64,000 nt of DNA from Leifsonia soli (GCF_013408745.1 NZ_JACCBJ010000001.1:1984001-2048000), one strand, 5' to 3'; shown: positions 28,647-37,173, counted from the stretch's first letter. A program made the numbers and translations. The notes: generated by a model not told the origin, from the sequence alone.

Positions 28647-29581
28647 ACCGGCAAGGGGACGCCGACCTGCTGCTCGGAGATCTCCCACACCCGGGCGGCC
28701 TCCTGCACGTCCCGGAGCGGCGCGTACAGGGCCTGCTCCGCCGGCGCGCCGCCCAGATGGCCCGGTCCGCTCGGCCCGTACATCCGCCCGCCCCGCGCAT
28801 CCGGACCCGTCGCCGCGAGCAGCGCGGGCAGCGCCGCCGTTTCCGGCGTGCCGACCAGGATGCCGCGGGCGGACAGCCAGCGGATGACGCGGACGGCGCC
28901 GGTGTCCGCCGCGCGCCCGTACCCGGGCTGCGCCGCGAGCAGGTTGGTCGGAGCGACTCCGGGATGCGCGAGGTTGCTGCTGATCCCCCAGCCGCCCGCG
29001 GAACTCCGCCGGTCGAGTTCGAGCCCGAACAAGCCGAGCGCGATCTTCGAGGCGCTGTACGCCGCTTGGGCGCGGTACCTCCGCTCGGCGGCGAGGTCGT
29101 CCCAGTCGATCGCCCCGCTGCGCGCCGCCACGCTCACCTGCGAGGTGACCCGTGCGCGTCCGTCGCGGAGCAGCGGGAAGAGGGCGCCGAAGAGCGCGAC
29201 ATGGCCGAGGTGGTTGGTGCCCCACTGCAGCTCGAAGCCGTCGACGGTGGTGCGGCGCTCCGGCGGCGTCATCAGCCCGGCGTTGTTGATGAGGATGTGG
29301 ACGGGGTCGCCGTCCGCGCGCATCCCCTCGCCGAACGCGGCGACCGAGTCGAGGGAGGCGAGGTCGAGGTCGCGCAGCACCAGGCGCGCCTCCGGGACGG
29401 CGGAACGGATCCGGTCCGCGGTCGCGTTTCCCTTCGCCCGGTCGCGCACCGGCATGACCACCTCCGCGCCCGCCCGCGCGAGCCGTGCCGCGATCACGGA
29501 CCCCATGCCGTCGCTGGCCCCCGTGACGACGGCCCGCCGGCCGGTCAGGGCGGGGATGTGGATGTCGATCGTGCGTGCCAC
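28643..29581 (-). CDS. short-chain dehydrogenase/reductase
   Basis: 312 residues, an SDR of the retinol-dehydrogenase-like group. The NAD(P) motif TGASDGMG is at 20-27, NNAG at 99-102, and the catalytic pair Y175 and K179 in YSASK. Substrate unknown. The GTG at 29581 is selected by a strong AAGGAGGA 4-11 bases upstream. Divergent from an MmyB-type regulator across a 13-base-arm palindrome, so the SDR is probably that regulator's target. Confidence 0.9.
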   Translation of the reverse strand: MARTIDIHIPALTGRRAVVTGASDGMGSVIAARLARAGAEVVMPVRDRAKGNATADRIRSAVPEARLVLRDLDLASLDSVAAFGEGMRADGDPVHILINNAGLMTPPERRTTVDGFELQWGTNHLGHVALFGALFPLLRDGRARVTSQVSVAARSGAIDWDDLAAERRYRAQAAYSASKIALGLFGLELDRRSSAGGWGISSNLAHPGVAPTNLLAAQPGYGRAADTGAVRVIRWLSARGILVGTPETAALPALLAATGPDARGGRMYGPSGPGHLGGAPAEQALYAPLRDVQEAARVWEISEQQVGVPLPV

Positions 29582-29626
29582 TGCGTCCTCCTTCACTCGG
29601 TGTCTCCACCCTGACCGTTCCGGCCG

Positions 29627-29661
29627 GCCGTAGCCACGGCCCGGCGATCCGTGGCTACGGC
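29627..29661. promoter_or_regulatory. operator palindrome between the SDR gene and its regulator
   Basis: Perfect 13-base arms (29627-29639 and 29649-29661) with core GTAGCCAC/GTGGCTAC are separated by 9 bases. The site lies between the two divergent starts, where it could repress both promoters. Confidence 0.75.
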
Positions 29662-29674
29662 GCGCGCCACCCGG

Positions 29675-29680
29675 TAGACA
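29675..29680 (+). promoter_or_regulatory. -10-like TAGACA before the MmyB-type regulator
   Basis: TAGACA ends 6 bases before the GTG at 29687. It lies 13 bases from the operator palindrome. Confidence 0.35.
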
Positions 29681-29686
29681 TGAGGG

Positions 29687-30526
29687 GTGATCGACCGCAT
29701 CGGACTCGCCGAGTTCCTCCGGACACGGCGAGAGCTGCTGCAACCGGAGGACGTGGGCCTGCCGCGCGGCAGCCGACGCCGCACCTCCGGGCTGCGGCGC
29801 GAGGAGGTGGCCGCGCTGGCCCACATGTCCGTGGACTACTACGCGCGCCTCGAGCGGGAACGCGGCCCGCAGCCGTCCGAGCAGATGCTCGCCTCGATCG
29901 CCCAGGGGCTCCACCTCTCCCACGCGGAGCGCGATCACCTGTTCCGTCTCGCCGGCCACACCCCGCCGGCGCAGGGTTCGGAGAGCGAGCACGTGAGTCC
30001 CGGTCTGCTGCGTGTGCTCGATCGGCTGGACGACACCCCCGCCGAGATCGTGACAGAACTGGGAGAGACGCTGCGGCAGAGCCCGATGGGCGTCGCGCTC
30101 ACCGGCGACACGGCGTCCCTGCGCGGGCCCGAGCGCAGCCTCGGCGTGCGCTGGTTCACCGCTCCCGCCTCTCGCCGCCTGTACGCACCTCGGGACCACG
30201 ACTTCCTGAGCCGGATGTTCGCGTCCGGCCTGCGCGAGATCGCGACGGCCCGCGGCCCCGGATCCCGCGCGGCCGCGCTGGCGGAGCACCTCCTGGCCCG
30301 CAGCGACGAGTTCCGGACGCTCTGGGCGGCGCACGAGGTCGGGCTCCGGCCGACGGAGGTCAAGCACTTCCTGCACCCGGAGGTCGGCGAGCTCGAACTG
30401 CACTGCCAGCAGCTCGTCGACCCGGGCAACGCGCACTCGCTGCTCGTCTACACCGCGATCCCGGGCAGCGAATCCGCGGACAAGCTGCGGCTGCTGTCCG
30501 TCATCGGGGCCCAGACCCTGGGCTGA
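29687..30526 (+). CDS. XRE-family regulator with MmyB-like ligand-binding domain
   Basis: 279 residues. The N-terminal HTH (about 5-80) has the group's RRTSGLRREEVAALAHMSVDYYARLERERG pattern (read as separate short stretches), followed by an MmyB-like PAS-fold ligand domain (about 105-275) with RWFTAPASR and HPEVGELEL. Such regulators sit next to SDR genes and probably respond to a small hydrophobic ligand. Starts at GTG. Divergent from the SDR gene, with a shared operator, so autoregulation is likely. Confidence 0.9.
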   Translation: MIDRIGLAEFLRTRRELLQPEDVGLPRGSRRRTSGLRREEVAALAHMSVDYYARLERERGPQPSEQMLASIAQGLHLSHAERDHLFRLAGHTPPAQGSESEHVSPGLLRVLDRLDDTPAEIVTELGETLRQSPMGVALTGDTASLRGPERSLGVRWFTAPASRRLYAPRDHDFLSRMFASGLREIATARGPGSRAAALAEHLLARSDEFRTLWAAHEVGLRPTEVKHFLHPEVGELELHCQQLVDPGNAHSLLVYTAIPGSESADKLRLLSVIGAQTLG

Positions 30527-30556
30527 GCAGCGCAGGACTGAGCAACGCTGGGCCGT

Positions 30557-31339
30557 TCAGGAGCGGACGCATCCTGCAGCGGTGACGAAGCACCCCGTGC
30601 CGTCATTGCCGGGCGGGTAGCCCCATGACCTCCAGGACTGGCTCTCGGTCCACACGTGGTTCTGCACTGCCCAGGTCGGCACGAACGAGGTGTACCCGAA
30701 GCCGGCGCCCGTGATCCAGCCGTAGAGCTTGATGCCACCGGGAGCGTAGTCCCACACCGGTCCGCCGGAGTCGCCACCCGAGGCGGGCACCGAGAGCTGG
30801 CACTGAGTACTCGGCGGGGAGCAGTCGAAGCCCATGGTCCCGCACCGGTAGCCGCCCGCAGCCATCGTCTGCGGGGAGGTTCCGGAATGACACAGTGCGA
30901 GGCCCTGCGTGATATCGCCTGGATGGGCCACATCGATGACCATGGCGTTCGACCAGGTCGCCGACACGCGAACGGTCGGTGGGACGGGTGTGGTGCCGGT
31001 CGAGATCAGGCCGATGTCCGGAAGCGCCGGCTTCCCGTCGTAGGTGGTGTAGGCGACTCGCCCGAGCACGCCGGTACCGGTCTCCTTCTCTTCGCGCCAG
31101 GTGCCGAGCGGCTGATCGATGTGGCCGACGCCCGGGATGTAGTACACCCCGCGCCAGAGGTAGACGCCCCCGCCCGCTGTGCCCCAGCCGAGCGGGCCGA
31201 TGGAGGCGGCGCCGGCCGGATGCGTCGCCGTGCTCCAGGTCCAGGTGTCGGCGGCCTGGGCCGGTGCCGCCCCCGCCAGCGCGTCCGAAGAGTCGTCCTT
31301 CGTGATGTCGTCATCTGCCCTCGTCCGTTCCGGCGGCAA
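30557..31339 (-). CDS. S1-type serine peptidase-like protein lacking the catalytic His motif; possibly degenerate
   Basis: 260 residues. The C-terminal half matches a chymotrypsin-fold peptidase: DIGLI (108-112) could supply the Asp and GDSGGP (189-194) contains the nucleophile Ser191, with several Cys (C150, C166, C173, C180, C250, C257) for disulfides. No TAxHC motif precedes the Asp, and the N-terminus is acidic with no hydrophobic helix, although LAGAAPAQAA at 21-30 looks like the end of a signal peptide. The only start in frame is TTG at 31339, after an upstream stop. Either the signal region has decayed or the start is elsewhere. Divergent from a two-component pair. Confidence 0.55.
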   Translation of the reverse strand: MPPERTRADDDITKDDSSDALAGAAPAQAADTWTWSTATHPAGAASIGPLGWGTAGGGVYLWRGVYYIPGVGHIDQPLGTWREEKETGTGVLGRVAYTTYDGKPALPDIGLISTGTTPVPPTVRVSATWSNAMVIDVAHPGDITQGLALCHSGTSPQTMAAGGYRCGTMGFDCSPPSTQCQLSVPASGGDSGGPVWDYAPGGIKLYGWITGAGFGYTSFVPTWAVQNHVWTESQSWRSWGYPPGNDGTGCFVTAAGCVRS

Positions 31340-31453
31340 CGCTGACGCCTCTACTCAAGAAAGACGACGCGACGGGCCGGTCGTGACGCGCGTGATCGCA
31401 ATCCGCTCAGGCCGCGCTCGTTCTGCGCGCAGGACGGACCGGCTGAACGGCAC

Positions 31454-31469
31454 TCAGCCCCAGGGCTGA
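31454..31469. promoter_or_regulatory. palindrome TCAGCCC-CA-GGGCTGA upstream of the histidine kinase
   Basis: A perfect 7-base inverted repeat with a 2-base centre lies 40 bases upstream of the kinase -10 box, between the divergent peptidase and kinase genes. The size and place suit a dimeric NarL-type response regulator. Confidence 0.5.
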
Positions 31470-31508
31470 AATCCGGCGCGATGGCACCCGCGGCGGATCG
31501 ACCCGCCC

Positions 31509-31514
31509 TAGCGT
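31509..31514 (+). promoter_or_regulatory. -10 box TAGCGT, predicted leaderless promoter of the kinase gene
   Basis: TAGCGT ends 6 bases before the ATG at 31521, with no ribosome binding site. Confidence 0.55.
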
Positions 31515-31520
31515 TGCCGT

Positions 31521-32732
31521 ATGAGATCACTCCTGCGTCGCAGTCGGTGGCTCCTCGAGCCCGCCATCGCCGTGGCCTTCTTCGTCGTCCTGGCCATCGC
31601 CGAGACGGGACGCCATCAGCTCCTGCCCGGGGCACTGCGGTCGACCGTGCCGTTCTGGGCCGCTCTCCTCGTGCTCGCGTGCACCATCGGGGTCTCGAGG
31701 CTCAGTCCCATCGCCGCCATGGGAGGAGGGACCGCCGTGCTCATCGGGCAGCTGCTCTTCCCGTCCGGGATCTTCGAGAACGGGCTGATCTACCTCGGCT
31801 ACGCGATCGTGATCGGCGTCGTCGCCGCCACGGTGCGCGGGCGGATGCGGGTCGTCGCCCTGGCCTTCGCGGTCGGCGCCGGCGTTTCCATCGCCGGCCT
31901 TCTGTCGTGGGCGCAGGGCATCGGCCACACCGACGCCGGCGCGCGGGCGCTGTTCTTCGTCCTCTGCGCCGGGGCGGGCGCATTCGCCTGGCTCCTCGGG
32001 ACGCTCGCCGGTGTGTGGATGCGCACGCGGCGCAGCGAGAAGGAGCTGGCGCGCACGACGGCCGAACTCCGCAGCGCGGAGGCCGAGACGATGGTCGCAG
32101 GCGAGAGGGAGCGCATCGCCCAGGATGTCCACGACATCATGGCCAACTCCCTCGCGGTGATCCTCGCCCAGGCCGATGGCGCCCGTCTCCTCGCCGACGA
32201 CCGTCCGGCGTCCGTCGCACCGTCGCTCACCACCATCGCGGACACGGCGCGGGCCTCGCTGACGGAGGTCCGGGTCCTGATCGAGACGCTGGTGGGCGAA
32301 CCGGGCGGCCCGGAGCATCCCGGCCTGACCGACCTCGACGAGCTGATCGCGCGGATGTCCGACGCCGGCCTGTCGATCTCCGTCGAGCGATTCGGGGAAT
32401 CCGCCGATGTGACGCCCGCCCAGGAGCTCGCCGTCTATCGGATCGTGCAGGAGGGCCTCACCAACGCCCTCAAGCACGCCGGGTCCGGAGCGCACGCACG
32501 ACTGGCCCTGGATGAACGGGGAGACGGCATCGCCCTGTCCCTGGCATCCCGGCCCGCGGCTGCCGGGGTCGCGCCGCCGCCCAACCCGGCAGGCCGCGGA
32601 GTCATCGGGATGCGGGAGCGCGCCCGGTTCGCCGGAGGCTGGCTCGACGCCGGTGCGGACGAAGACCAGCCCGGCGGGTATCTGGTGACCGCCTACATCC
32701 CGGCGGTCGGGCGCAGCACGGTGACCGCATGA
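31521..32732 (+). CDS. NarL-family sensor histidine kinase
   Basis: 403 residues. Five or six membrane helices cover about 11-165, with no large extracellular loop, so the signal is probably sensed in or at the membrane. A HisKA_3 dimerisation box follows with the phospho-acceptor His204 in IAQDVHDIMANSL, and then an HATPase domain with the N box VQEGLTNALKHA (about 311-322) and the G box GRGVIGMRERA. It phosphorylates the regulator encoded downstream, with which it overlaps by four bases. No ABC transporter gene, a usual target of this class, is adjacent. Confidence 0.92.
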   Translation: MRSLLRRSRWLLEPAIAVAFFVVLAIAETGRHQLLPGALRSTVPFWAALLVLACTIGVSRLSPIAAMGGGTAVLIGQLLFPSGIFENGLIYLGYAIVIGVVAATVRGRMRVVALAFAVGAGVSIAGLLSWAQGIGHTDAGARALFFVLCAGAGAFAWLLGTLAGVWMRTRRSEKELARTTAELRSAEAETMVAGERERIAQDVHDIMANSLAVILAQADGARLLADDRPASVAPSLTTIADTARASLTEVRVLIETLVGEPGGPEHPGLTDLDELIARMSDAGLSISVERFGESADVTPAQELAVYRIVQEGLTNALKHAGSGAHARLALDERGDGIALSLASRPAAAGVAPPPNPAGRGVIGMRERARFAGGWLDAGADEDQPGGYLVTAYIPAVGRSTVTA

Positions 32733-33364
32733 TCCGAGTCGGGGTCGCCGACGACCAGCCCCTGTTCTGCGCCGGGTTGCAGATGATGATCGAGTCGCAG
32801 CCCGACCTCGAGTTCGCGGGAACCGCCGCCGACGGCCTTCAGGCCGTGCAGCTGGCGCGGTCCGCCCGCCCGGATGTGCTGCTCATGGACATCCGGATGC
32901 CCGGGCTGGACGGCATCGCGGCCACGGAGGCCATCCGGCGCGATCGGACGGGGCAGCTCCCGCGCATCGTCGTCCTCACGACGTTCGACCGCGACGAGGC
33001 CGTCGCCGCGGCTCTTCGAGCGGGGGCGGACGGCTTCCTGTTGAAGGATGCGACGCCGGACTTCATCCTCGCCGCGATCCGCACCGTGCACGACGGGCAC
33101 TCGGTCATCGCGCCGAAGCAGACCACCGAGTTGTTCCGCGCGCTGGCCCGCCGCCGGCCGGAGGCCATCGACTCCCTGTCCGTACGGGAGAAGGAGGTGT
33201 TCCTTCTCGCGGCCCGTGGTTTGAACAACGGCGACATCGGGCGGACGGCCTTCATCTCCGAGGCCACCGTCAAGTCGCACGTCCGCAGCATCCTCGCCAA
33301 ACTCGGGCTCGTGTCCCGCGTGCAACTGGTGGCGTTCGCCTACGAGAACGGGCTGGTCCGGTGA
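32729..33364 (+). CDS. NarL/LuxR-family response regulator
   Basis: 211 residues. The receiver domain has the acidic pair at D8-D9, the phosphorylation site Asp54 in LLMDIRMPG and the Lys in FLLKDA near 104. A LuxR-type helix-turn-helix spans about 148-211, with SVREKEVFLLAARG and EATVKSHVRSILAKLG. Starts by ATGA overlap with the kinase stop. The palindrome at 31454-31469 may be its site. Ends 7 bases from convergent truA. Confidence 0.93.
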   Translation: MIRVGVADDQPLFCAGLQMMIESQPDLEFAGTAADGLQAVQLARSARPDVLLMDIRMPGLDGIAATEAIRRDRTGQLPRIVVLTTFDRDEAVAAALRAGADGFLLKDATPDFILAAIRTVHDGHSVIAPKQTTELFRALARRRPEAIDSLSVREKEVFLLAARGLNNGDIGRTAFISEATVKSHVRSILAKLGLVSRVQLVAFAYENGLVR

Positions 33365-33371
33365 GCCGCGG

Positions 33372-34253
33372 TCACAGCTCTCGCATCGCCCGGGTGCGCT
33401 CCGCGCGCAGCGCGAGCTCCGCCCCTTCGGGGTAGCCGACCTCCATCAGCGTGAGCCCGCGGGCGGGCATCACCTTGAAGGCGCTCGTGCGCTGCTTCTC
33501 GTCGCGCAGCGCGATGAGATCGCCGGCGCCGAGCTTGCCCTCCCCCACTTCGACGCACGCGCCGACGAGGGCGCGCACCATGCTGTGGCAGAAGGCGTCC
33601 GCGGTCAGCTCGGCGACGAGCACGCCGTCCGGATCACGGCGCCAGGCGAACGCCTGCAGCGTCCTGATGGTCGTCGCACCTTCGCGCGCCTTGCAGTAGC
33701 TGGCGAAGTCGTGGAGGCCGAGGAGTCCGTGGGCGGCCATGTCCATCGCCTCGACGTCGAGGTCCGACGACACCCACGCCGTCCGGTGGCGCTGCAGCGG
33801 GTCGCGGAGGGCGAGACGATCGGCGACCCGGTACTCGTATCGCCGCCACAGCGCGGAGAAGCGTGCGTCGAATCCCTGGGGCGCCACCGTGGCGGACAGC
33901 ACGACGACATCGGACACCGGCCCCAGGATGCCGTTGAGGCGGCGGCCCAGCGCCTCTTCCGCCGAGAGTGGCGGACGCTTGCCGTGCGGCTTCCGCAGCA
34001 GCGACACCTGTCCGGGAGTCAGGTCGACGTGCGCCACCTGCCCGATCGCGTGCACGCCGGCGTCGGTGCGCCCCGCGACCGTCAGCAGCGGCGGCTCCCC
34101 CGCCCGGCGGAAGATCGTGGCGAGCGCATCCTCCAGCGTGCCCTGGACCGTCCGGAGTCCGGGCTGACGCCCCCACCCGTTGAAGTCGGTGCCCTGGTAG
34201 GCGATGTCGAGCCGGTAGCGCGTCGTCGGGGCCGGAACGGACTCAGTAGGCAC
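33372..34253 (-). CDS. truA: tRNA pseudouridine(38-40) synthase
   Basis: 293 residues. Forms pseudouridine at positions 38-40 of the tRNA anticodon arm. The catalytic Asp64 is in AGRTDAGVHA. Other TruA stretches present are YQGTDFNGW (19-27), RRYEYRV and DFASYCKA. Start GTG at 34253 overlaps the end of the GNAT gene by 11 bases, implying coupling. In many actinobacteria truA follows rplQ; here a GNAT gene and a palindromic repeat lie between. Confidence 0.96.
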   Translation of the reverse strand: MPTESVPAPTTRYRLDIAYQGTDFNGWGRQPGLRTVQGTLEDALATIFRRAGEPPLLTVAGRTDAGVHAIGQVAHVDLTPGQVSLLRKPHGKRPPLSAEEALGRRLNGILGPVSDVVVLSATVAPQGFDARFSALWRRYEYRVADRLALRDPLQRHRTAWVSSDLDVEAMDMAAHGLLGLHDFASYCKAREGATTIRTLQAFAWRRDPDGVLVAELTADAFCHSMVRALVGACVEVGEGKLGAGDLIALRDEKQRTSAFKVMPARGLTLMEVGYPEGAELALRAERTRAMREL

Positions 34254-35268
34254 GGACCAGCCCCACCTCCTGCTGCGAGGTGACGAAGCCCATCCCGGTG
34301 TAGAGACCGAGAGCGCCGGTGGGGTTCTCGGCGTCCACATCGAGCACGACCTTCTCGAGACCGCGCGCCGCCGACGCCTCCAGCACCGCGCGCAGCAGTG
34401 ACGGCGCGATCCGGCGGCCGCGGTAGGGGCGCGTGACGGCCACAGTCGAGACATACGAGCCGGTGAACCCCTGGCCGGGCCAGTCCTCCTCCGCGACGTC
34501 GGTCAGCACGATGCCGGCAACATCGCCGTCGATCATCGCGACGTACGAGAGGTCCGCGGCGAAGGTGCCGGAGACCAGCCCATGGAACTGCTCGTCCGAC
34601 AGCGGCTGGCTGCCCCAGTGGTCGCGGAAGGCGTCGTCGCGGGCGGCATGCACCGCCGCGGAGAGCTCGTCGCGGTAGGGCTCGATCCGCACGTCGCCCA
34701 CCGGCGTCACGTCCGGGACGGGGTCGGCCAGGTCGCGCTCCATCGTCTGGAAGAAGCGCACCACCTCGAAGCCGCCCGCCTCGAGCAGACGCTGCCGGCC
34801 TGGCGCGCGCTCGTCGGCGTACCCGACCAGCCAGCCCGGCAGCCGCTTGTCGGACGCAGCCAGCTTCTGCTCGCCGCGGGCGCGCTGCCACGCGAGCAGT
34901 TCGCGCCCGATCCCCCGCCCCCGGAATTCGGGATGGACGCCGCCGTTCATGAACTCGCGCACGAGGCTCTCCTGCCGCGGCGGCTCCATGACGATGCCCA
35001 CAGCGGCGACGCGCCCGTCGGCGGCGATCGCGAGGAGGGTGTCCTGCTCGAGATCGATGAAGCTGAAGCCGAGCTCCTCCTCGACCTGCTCGCGATTCGT
35101 CAGGTAGTTCGGATGGTCCGCCGTGTCGATGGCGCGGTACACCTCGTGCACCGCATCCACGTCGGCCGAGGTGGCCGGGCGCCACTCGGCGATGAGGGGA
35201 TGCTGCGGACGGTAGGTCGGCGGCGCGGCGACCCGCTCGCTGAGCGGGCTCAGAGTGTCGTCGGTCAT
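34243..35268 (-). CDS. tandem-GNAT N-acetyltransferase
   Basis: 341 residues with two GNAT domains (about 26-180 and 190-341), each with an acetyl-CoA loop: RGRGIGREL near 116-124 and YRGRRIAPSLL near 273. The double domain resembles mycothiol synthase MshD, but the MshD substrate residues cannot be judged from here; I leave it unassigned. TAGGGT lies 6 bases before the ATG with GAAGGG between, so it may be leaderless or use that as a ribosome binding site. It overlaps truA by 11 bases. Confidence 0.82.
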   Translation of the reverse strand: MTDDTLSPLSERVAAPPTYRPQHPLIAEWRPATSADVDAVHEVYRAIDTADHPNYLTNREQVEEELGFSFIDLEQDTLLAIAADGRVAAVGIVMEPPRQESLVREFMNGGVHPEFRGRGIGRELLAWQRARGEQKLAASDKRLPGWLVGYADERAPGRQRLLEAGGFEVVRFFQTMERDLADPVPDVTPVGDVRIEPYRDELSAAVHAARDDAFRDHWGSQPLSDEQFHGLVSGTFAADLSYVAMIDGDVAGIVLTDVAEEDWPGQGFTGSYVSTVAVTRPYRGRRIAPSLLRAVLEASAARGLEKVVLDVDAENPTGALGLYTGMGFVTSQQEVGLVRAY

Positions 35269-35274
35269 CCCTTC

Positions 35275-35280
35275 ACCCTA
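35275..35280 (-). promoter_or_regulatory. -10 box TAGGGT before the GNAT gene
   Basis: TAGGGT on the minus strand ends 6 bases before the ATG at 35268. It would start a GNAT-truA transcript separate from the ribosomal operon. Confidence 0.5.
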
Positions 35281-35311
35281 AAGCCTCGCCTTCCGGGCGT
35301 GCCCGGCATCC

Positions 35312-35364
35312 GTGGGTCGCAACACACCGCTTCCCGGCCCCCATAACGGCGTGTTGCGACCCAC
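35312..35364. repeat. intergenic palindromic element with 14-base arms
   Basis: Arms 35312-35325 (GTGGGTCGCAACAC) and 35351-35364 are perfect inverted copies; three more pairs (CCG with CGG) form inside after a 1-base mismatch. The 53-base element lies between the GNAT promoter and the rplQ terminator. Shape and place suggest a dispersed palindromic repeat rather than a gene-specific site. Confidence 0.7.
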
Positions 35365-35379
35365 AGGCGGCCGGGGACG

Positions 35380-35415
35380 ACGAAGGCCCCGCATCCGGGG
35401 ATGCGGGGCCTTCGT
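35380..35415 (-). terminator. terminator of the S10-spc-alpha operon, after rplQ
   Basis: A perfect 16-base-pair stem (35380-35395 with 35400-35415) with a 4-base loop starts 18 bases beyond the rplQ stop. Confidence 0.88.
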
Positions 35416-35432
35416 GCGGACAGGGGAGGGCG

Positions 35433-36020
35433 TTACGCCTTCTCCGCCTCGCTCTCGGCGTCGGTCTCACCGGCGGCGTCGGCGTCGGCAGTCGCGGCCT
35501 CGACGGCCTCCGCCTCGGCGGCCGCGGTCTCGGTGCTGGTCTCCTCGGTGCTGGTCTCCTCGGCAGGAGTCTCCTCCGCCGGGGTCTCCTCCGCCGGGGT
35601 CTCCTCGACCGGCGCAGCCTTGGGGGCAGCGGTGGTCTTGGACGACTTCACCTTCGGGGTGACGGGCTCGAGCACGAGCTCGATCTGCGCCATCGGCGCG
35701 TTGTCACCCTTGCGGAAGCCGAGCTTGGTGATGCGGGTGTAGCCGCCCTCACGCTCGGCGACCAGCGGCGCGATCTCGGTGAAGAGCTCGTGCACGACGG
35801 TCTTGTCCTGAATCACGGCCAGAACGCGGCGGCGGGCGTGCAGGTCGCCGCGCTTCGCGAACGTGATCAGGCGCTCGGCCACGGGACGCAGGCGCTTGGC
35901 CTTGGTCTCGGTGGTCTTGATGCTCTTGTGCGTGAAGAGCGCAGCGGCCAGGTTGGCGAGCATGAGGCGCTCGTGCGCCGGGCCGCCCCCGAGGCGGGGG
36001 CCCTTGGTGGGCTTAGGCAT
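35433..36020 (-). CDS. rplQ: 50S ribosomal protein L17 with long acidic tail
   Basis: 195 residues; the L17 core is the first 118 or so, starting [20 protein letters not shown], with the [15 protein letters not shown] helix. Residues 125-195 are a low-complexity tail of Glu, Ala, Thr and Pro with PAEET and STEET units encoded by 15-base tandem repeats. The tail is probably disordered and surface-exposed. Last gene of the ribosomal superoperon, followed by a terminator. Confidence 0.97.
   Translation of the reverse strand: MPKPTKGPRLGGGPAHERLMLANLAAALFTHKSIKTTETKAKRLRPVAERLITFAKRGDLHARRRVLAVIQDKTVVHELFTEIAPLVAEREGGYTRITKLGFRKGDNAPMAQIELVLEPVTPKVKSSKTTAAPKAAPVEETPAEETPAEETPAEETSTEETSTETAAAEAEAVEAATADADAAGETDAESEAEKA
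35541..35615. repeat. 15-base tandem repeats in the rplQ tail
   Basis: Units start at 35541, 35556, 35571, 35586 and 35601; the third and fourth are identical. They encode five-residue [10 protein letters not shown] units. The stretch just before, 35527-35540, is a further partial copy. Confidence 0.85.
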
Positions 36021-36074
36021 GATCGGTTATCTCCAGTGTTGAAAAGGTCTGATGGCTGAGTCGGGCGACGTGCC

Positions 36075-37073
36075 TCAGATGGTGGTGGACTCGTCCTCGT
36101 CGTAGCCGCTGTAGAAGTGGGCGCCGTCGAACCCGGGAACCGAGTCCTTCAGCGACAGGCCCATCTCCGTCAGCTTGTCCTTGACCTCATCCACCGACTT
36201 CTGACCGAAGTTGCGGATGTTCATGAGCTGCGTCTCCGACAGCGAGACGAGCTCGCTCACGGTGTTGATGCCCTCGCGCTTGAGGCAGTTGTACGAGCGG
36301 ACCGACAGGTCCAGGTCCTCGATCGGCATCGACAGCTCGGAGCTGAGGACGGCGTCGACCGGAGCCGGGCCGATCTCGATGCCCTCGGCGGCGCTGTTGA
36401 GCTCGCGGGCGAGACCGAACAGCTCGACCAGGGTGCGGCCGGCCGAGGCGATAGCGTCGCGCGGGCTGATCGCGGGCTTGGTCTCCACGTCGACCACCAG
36501 GCGGTCGAAGTCGGTGCGCTCACCGGCACGGGTGGCCTCGACGCGGTAGGTGACCTTGAGAACGGGCGAGTAGATCGAGTCGATCGGGATCTGGCCCGCC
36601 TCGCTGTACTCGTTGCGGTTCTGCTGGGCCGACACGTAGCCGCGGCCGCGCTCGATGGTCAGCTCGACCTCGAACTTCGCCTTGTCGTTGAGGGTCGCGA
36701 TGACCAGCTCGGGGTTGTGGATCTCCACACCGGCCGGGGCCGAGATGTCGGCGGCGGTGACCTGACCGGCGCCGGTCTTGCGGAGGTACGCGGTGATGGG
36801 CTCGTCGTGCTCGCTGGAGACCACCAGACCCTTGATGTTCAGGATGATCTCGGTCACGTCCTCCTTCACGCCCGGCACGGTGCTGAACTCGTGCAGCACG
36901 CCGTCGATGCGGATGCTGGTGACAGCCGCTCCGGGGATGGAGGAGAGGAGGGTGCGGCGCAGGGAGTTGCCGAGGGTGTATCCGAAGCCGGGCTCCAGCG
37001 GCTCGATGACGAACCGCGAGCGGAACTCGGAGATGTTCTCTTCGGTGAGCGTAGGACGCTGTGCAATGAGCAC
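36075..37073 (-). CDS. rpoA: DNA-directed RNA polymerase subunit alpha
   Basis: 332 residues. The N-terminal dimerisation domain (to about 228) contains [18 protein letters not shown], and the C-terminal domain (about 245-310) with [16 protein letters not shown] and [14 protein letters not shown] contacts UP elements and activators. Start is GTG, preceded by AAAGGA. It follows rpsK directly, without rpsD, across a 119-base gap holding a GC hairpin. Confidence 0.98.
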   Translation of the reverse strand: MLIAQRPTLTEENISEFRSRFVIEPLEPGFGYTLGNSLRRTLLSSIPGAAVTSIRIDGVLHEFSTVPGVKEDVTEIILNIKGLVVSSEHDEPITAYLRKTGAGQVTAADISAPAGVEIHNPELVIATLNDKAKFEVELTIERGRGYVSAQQNRNEYSEAGQIPIDSIYSPVLKVTYRVEATRAGERTDFDRLVVDVETKPAISPRDAIASAGRTLVELFGLARELNSAAEGIEIGPAPVDAVLSSELSMPIEDLDLSVRSYNCLKREGINTVSELVSLSETQLMNIRNFGQKSVDEVKDKLTEMGLSLKDSVPGFDGAHFYSGYDEDESTTI

Positions 37074-37143
37074 TATTGATTCCTTTCGGCTAAGTGTCCG
37101 CTATATGACACTTGCTTCTACTGAGGGGGGTTCGTCACGCCGC

Positions 37144-37173
37144 CAGGCGGCGGCCCGGTCGGACCGCCGCCTG
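37144..37173 (-). promoter_or_regulatory. GC hairpin between rpsK and rpoA
   Basis: A 10-base-pair perfect stem (37144-37153 with 37164-37173) with a 10-base loop lies in the 119-base rpsK-rpoA gap. It could be an attenuator or an RNA processing site; it lacks a U-tract. Confidence 0.5.
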
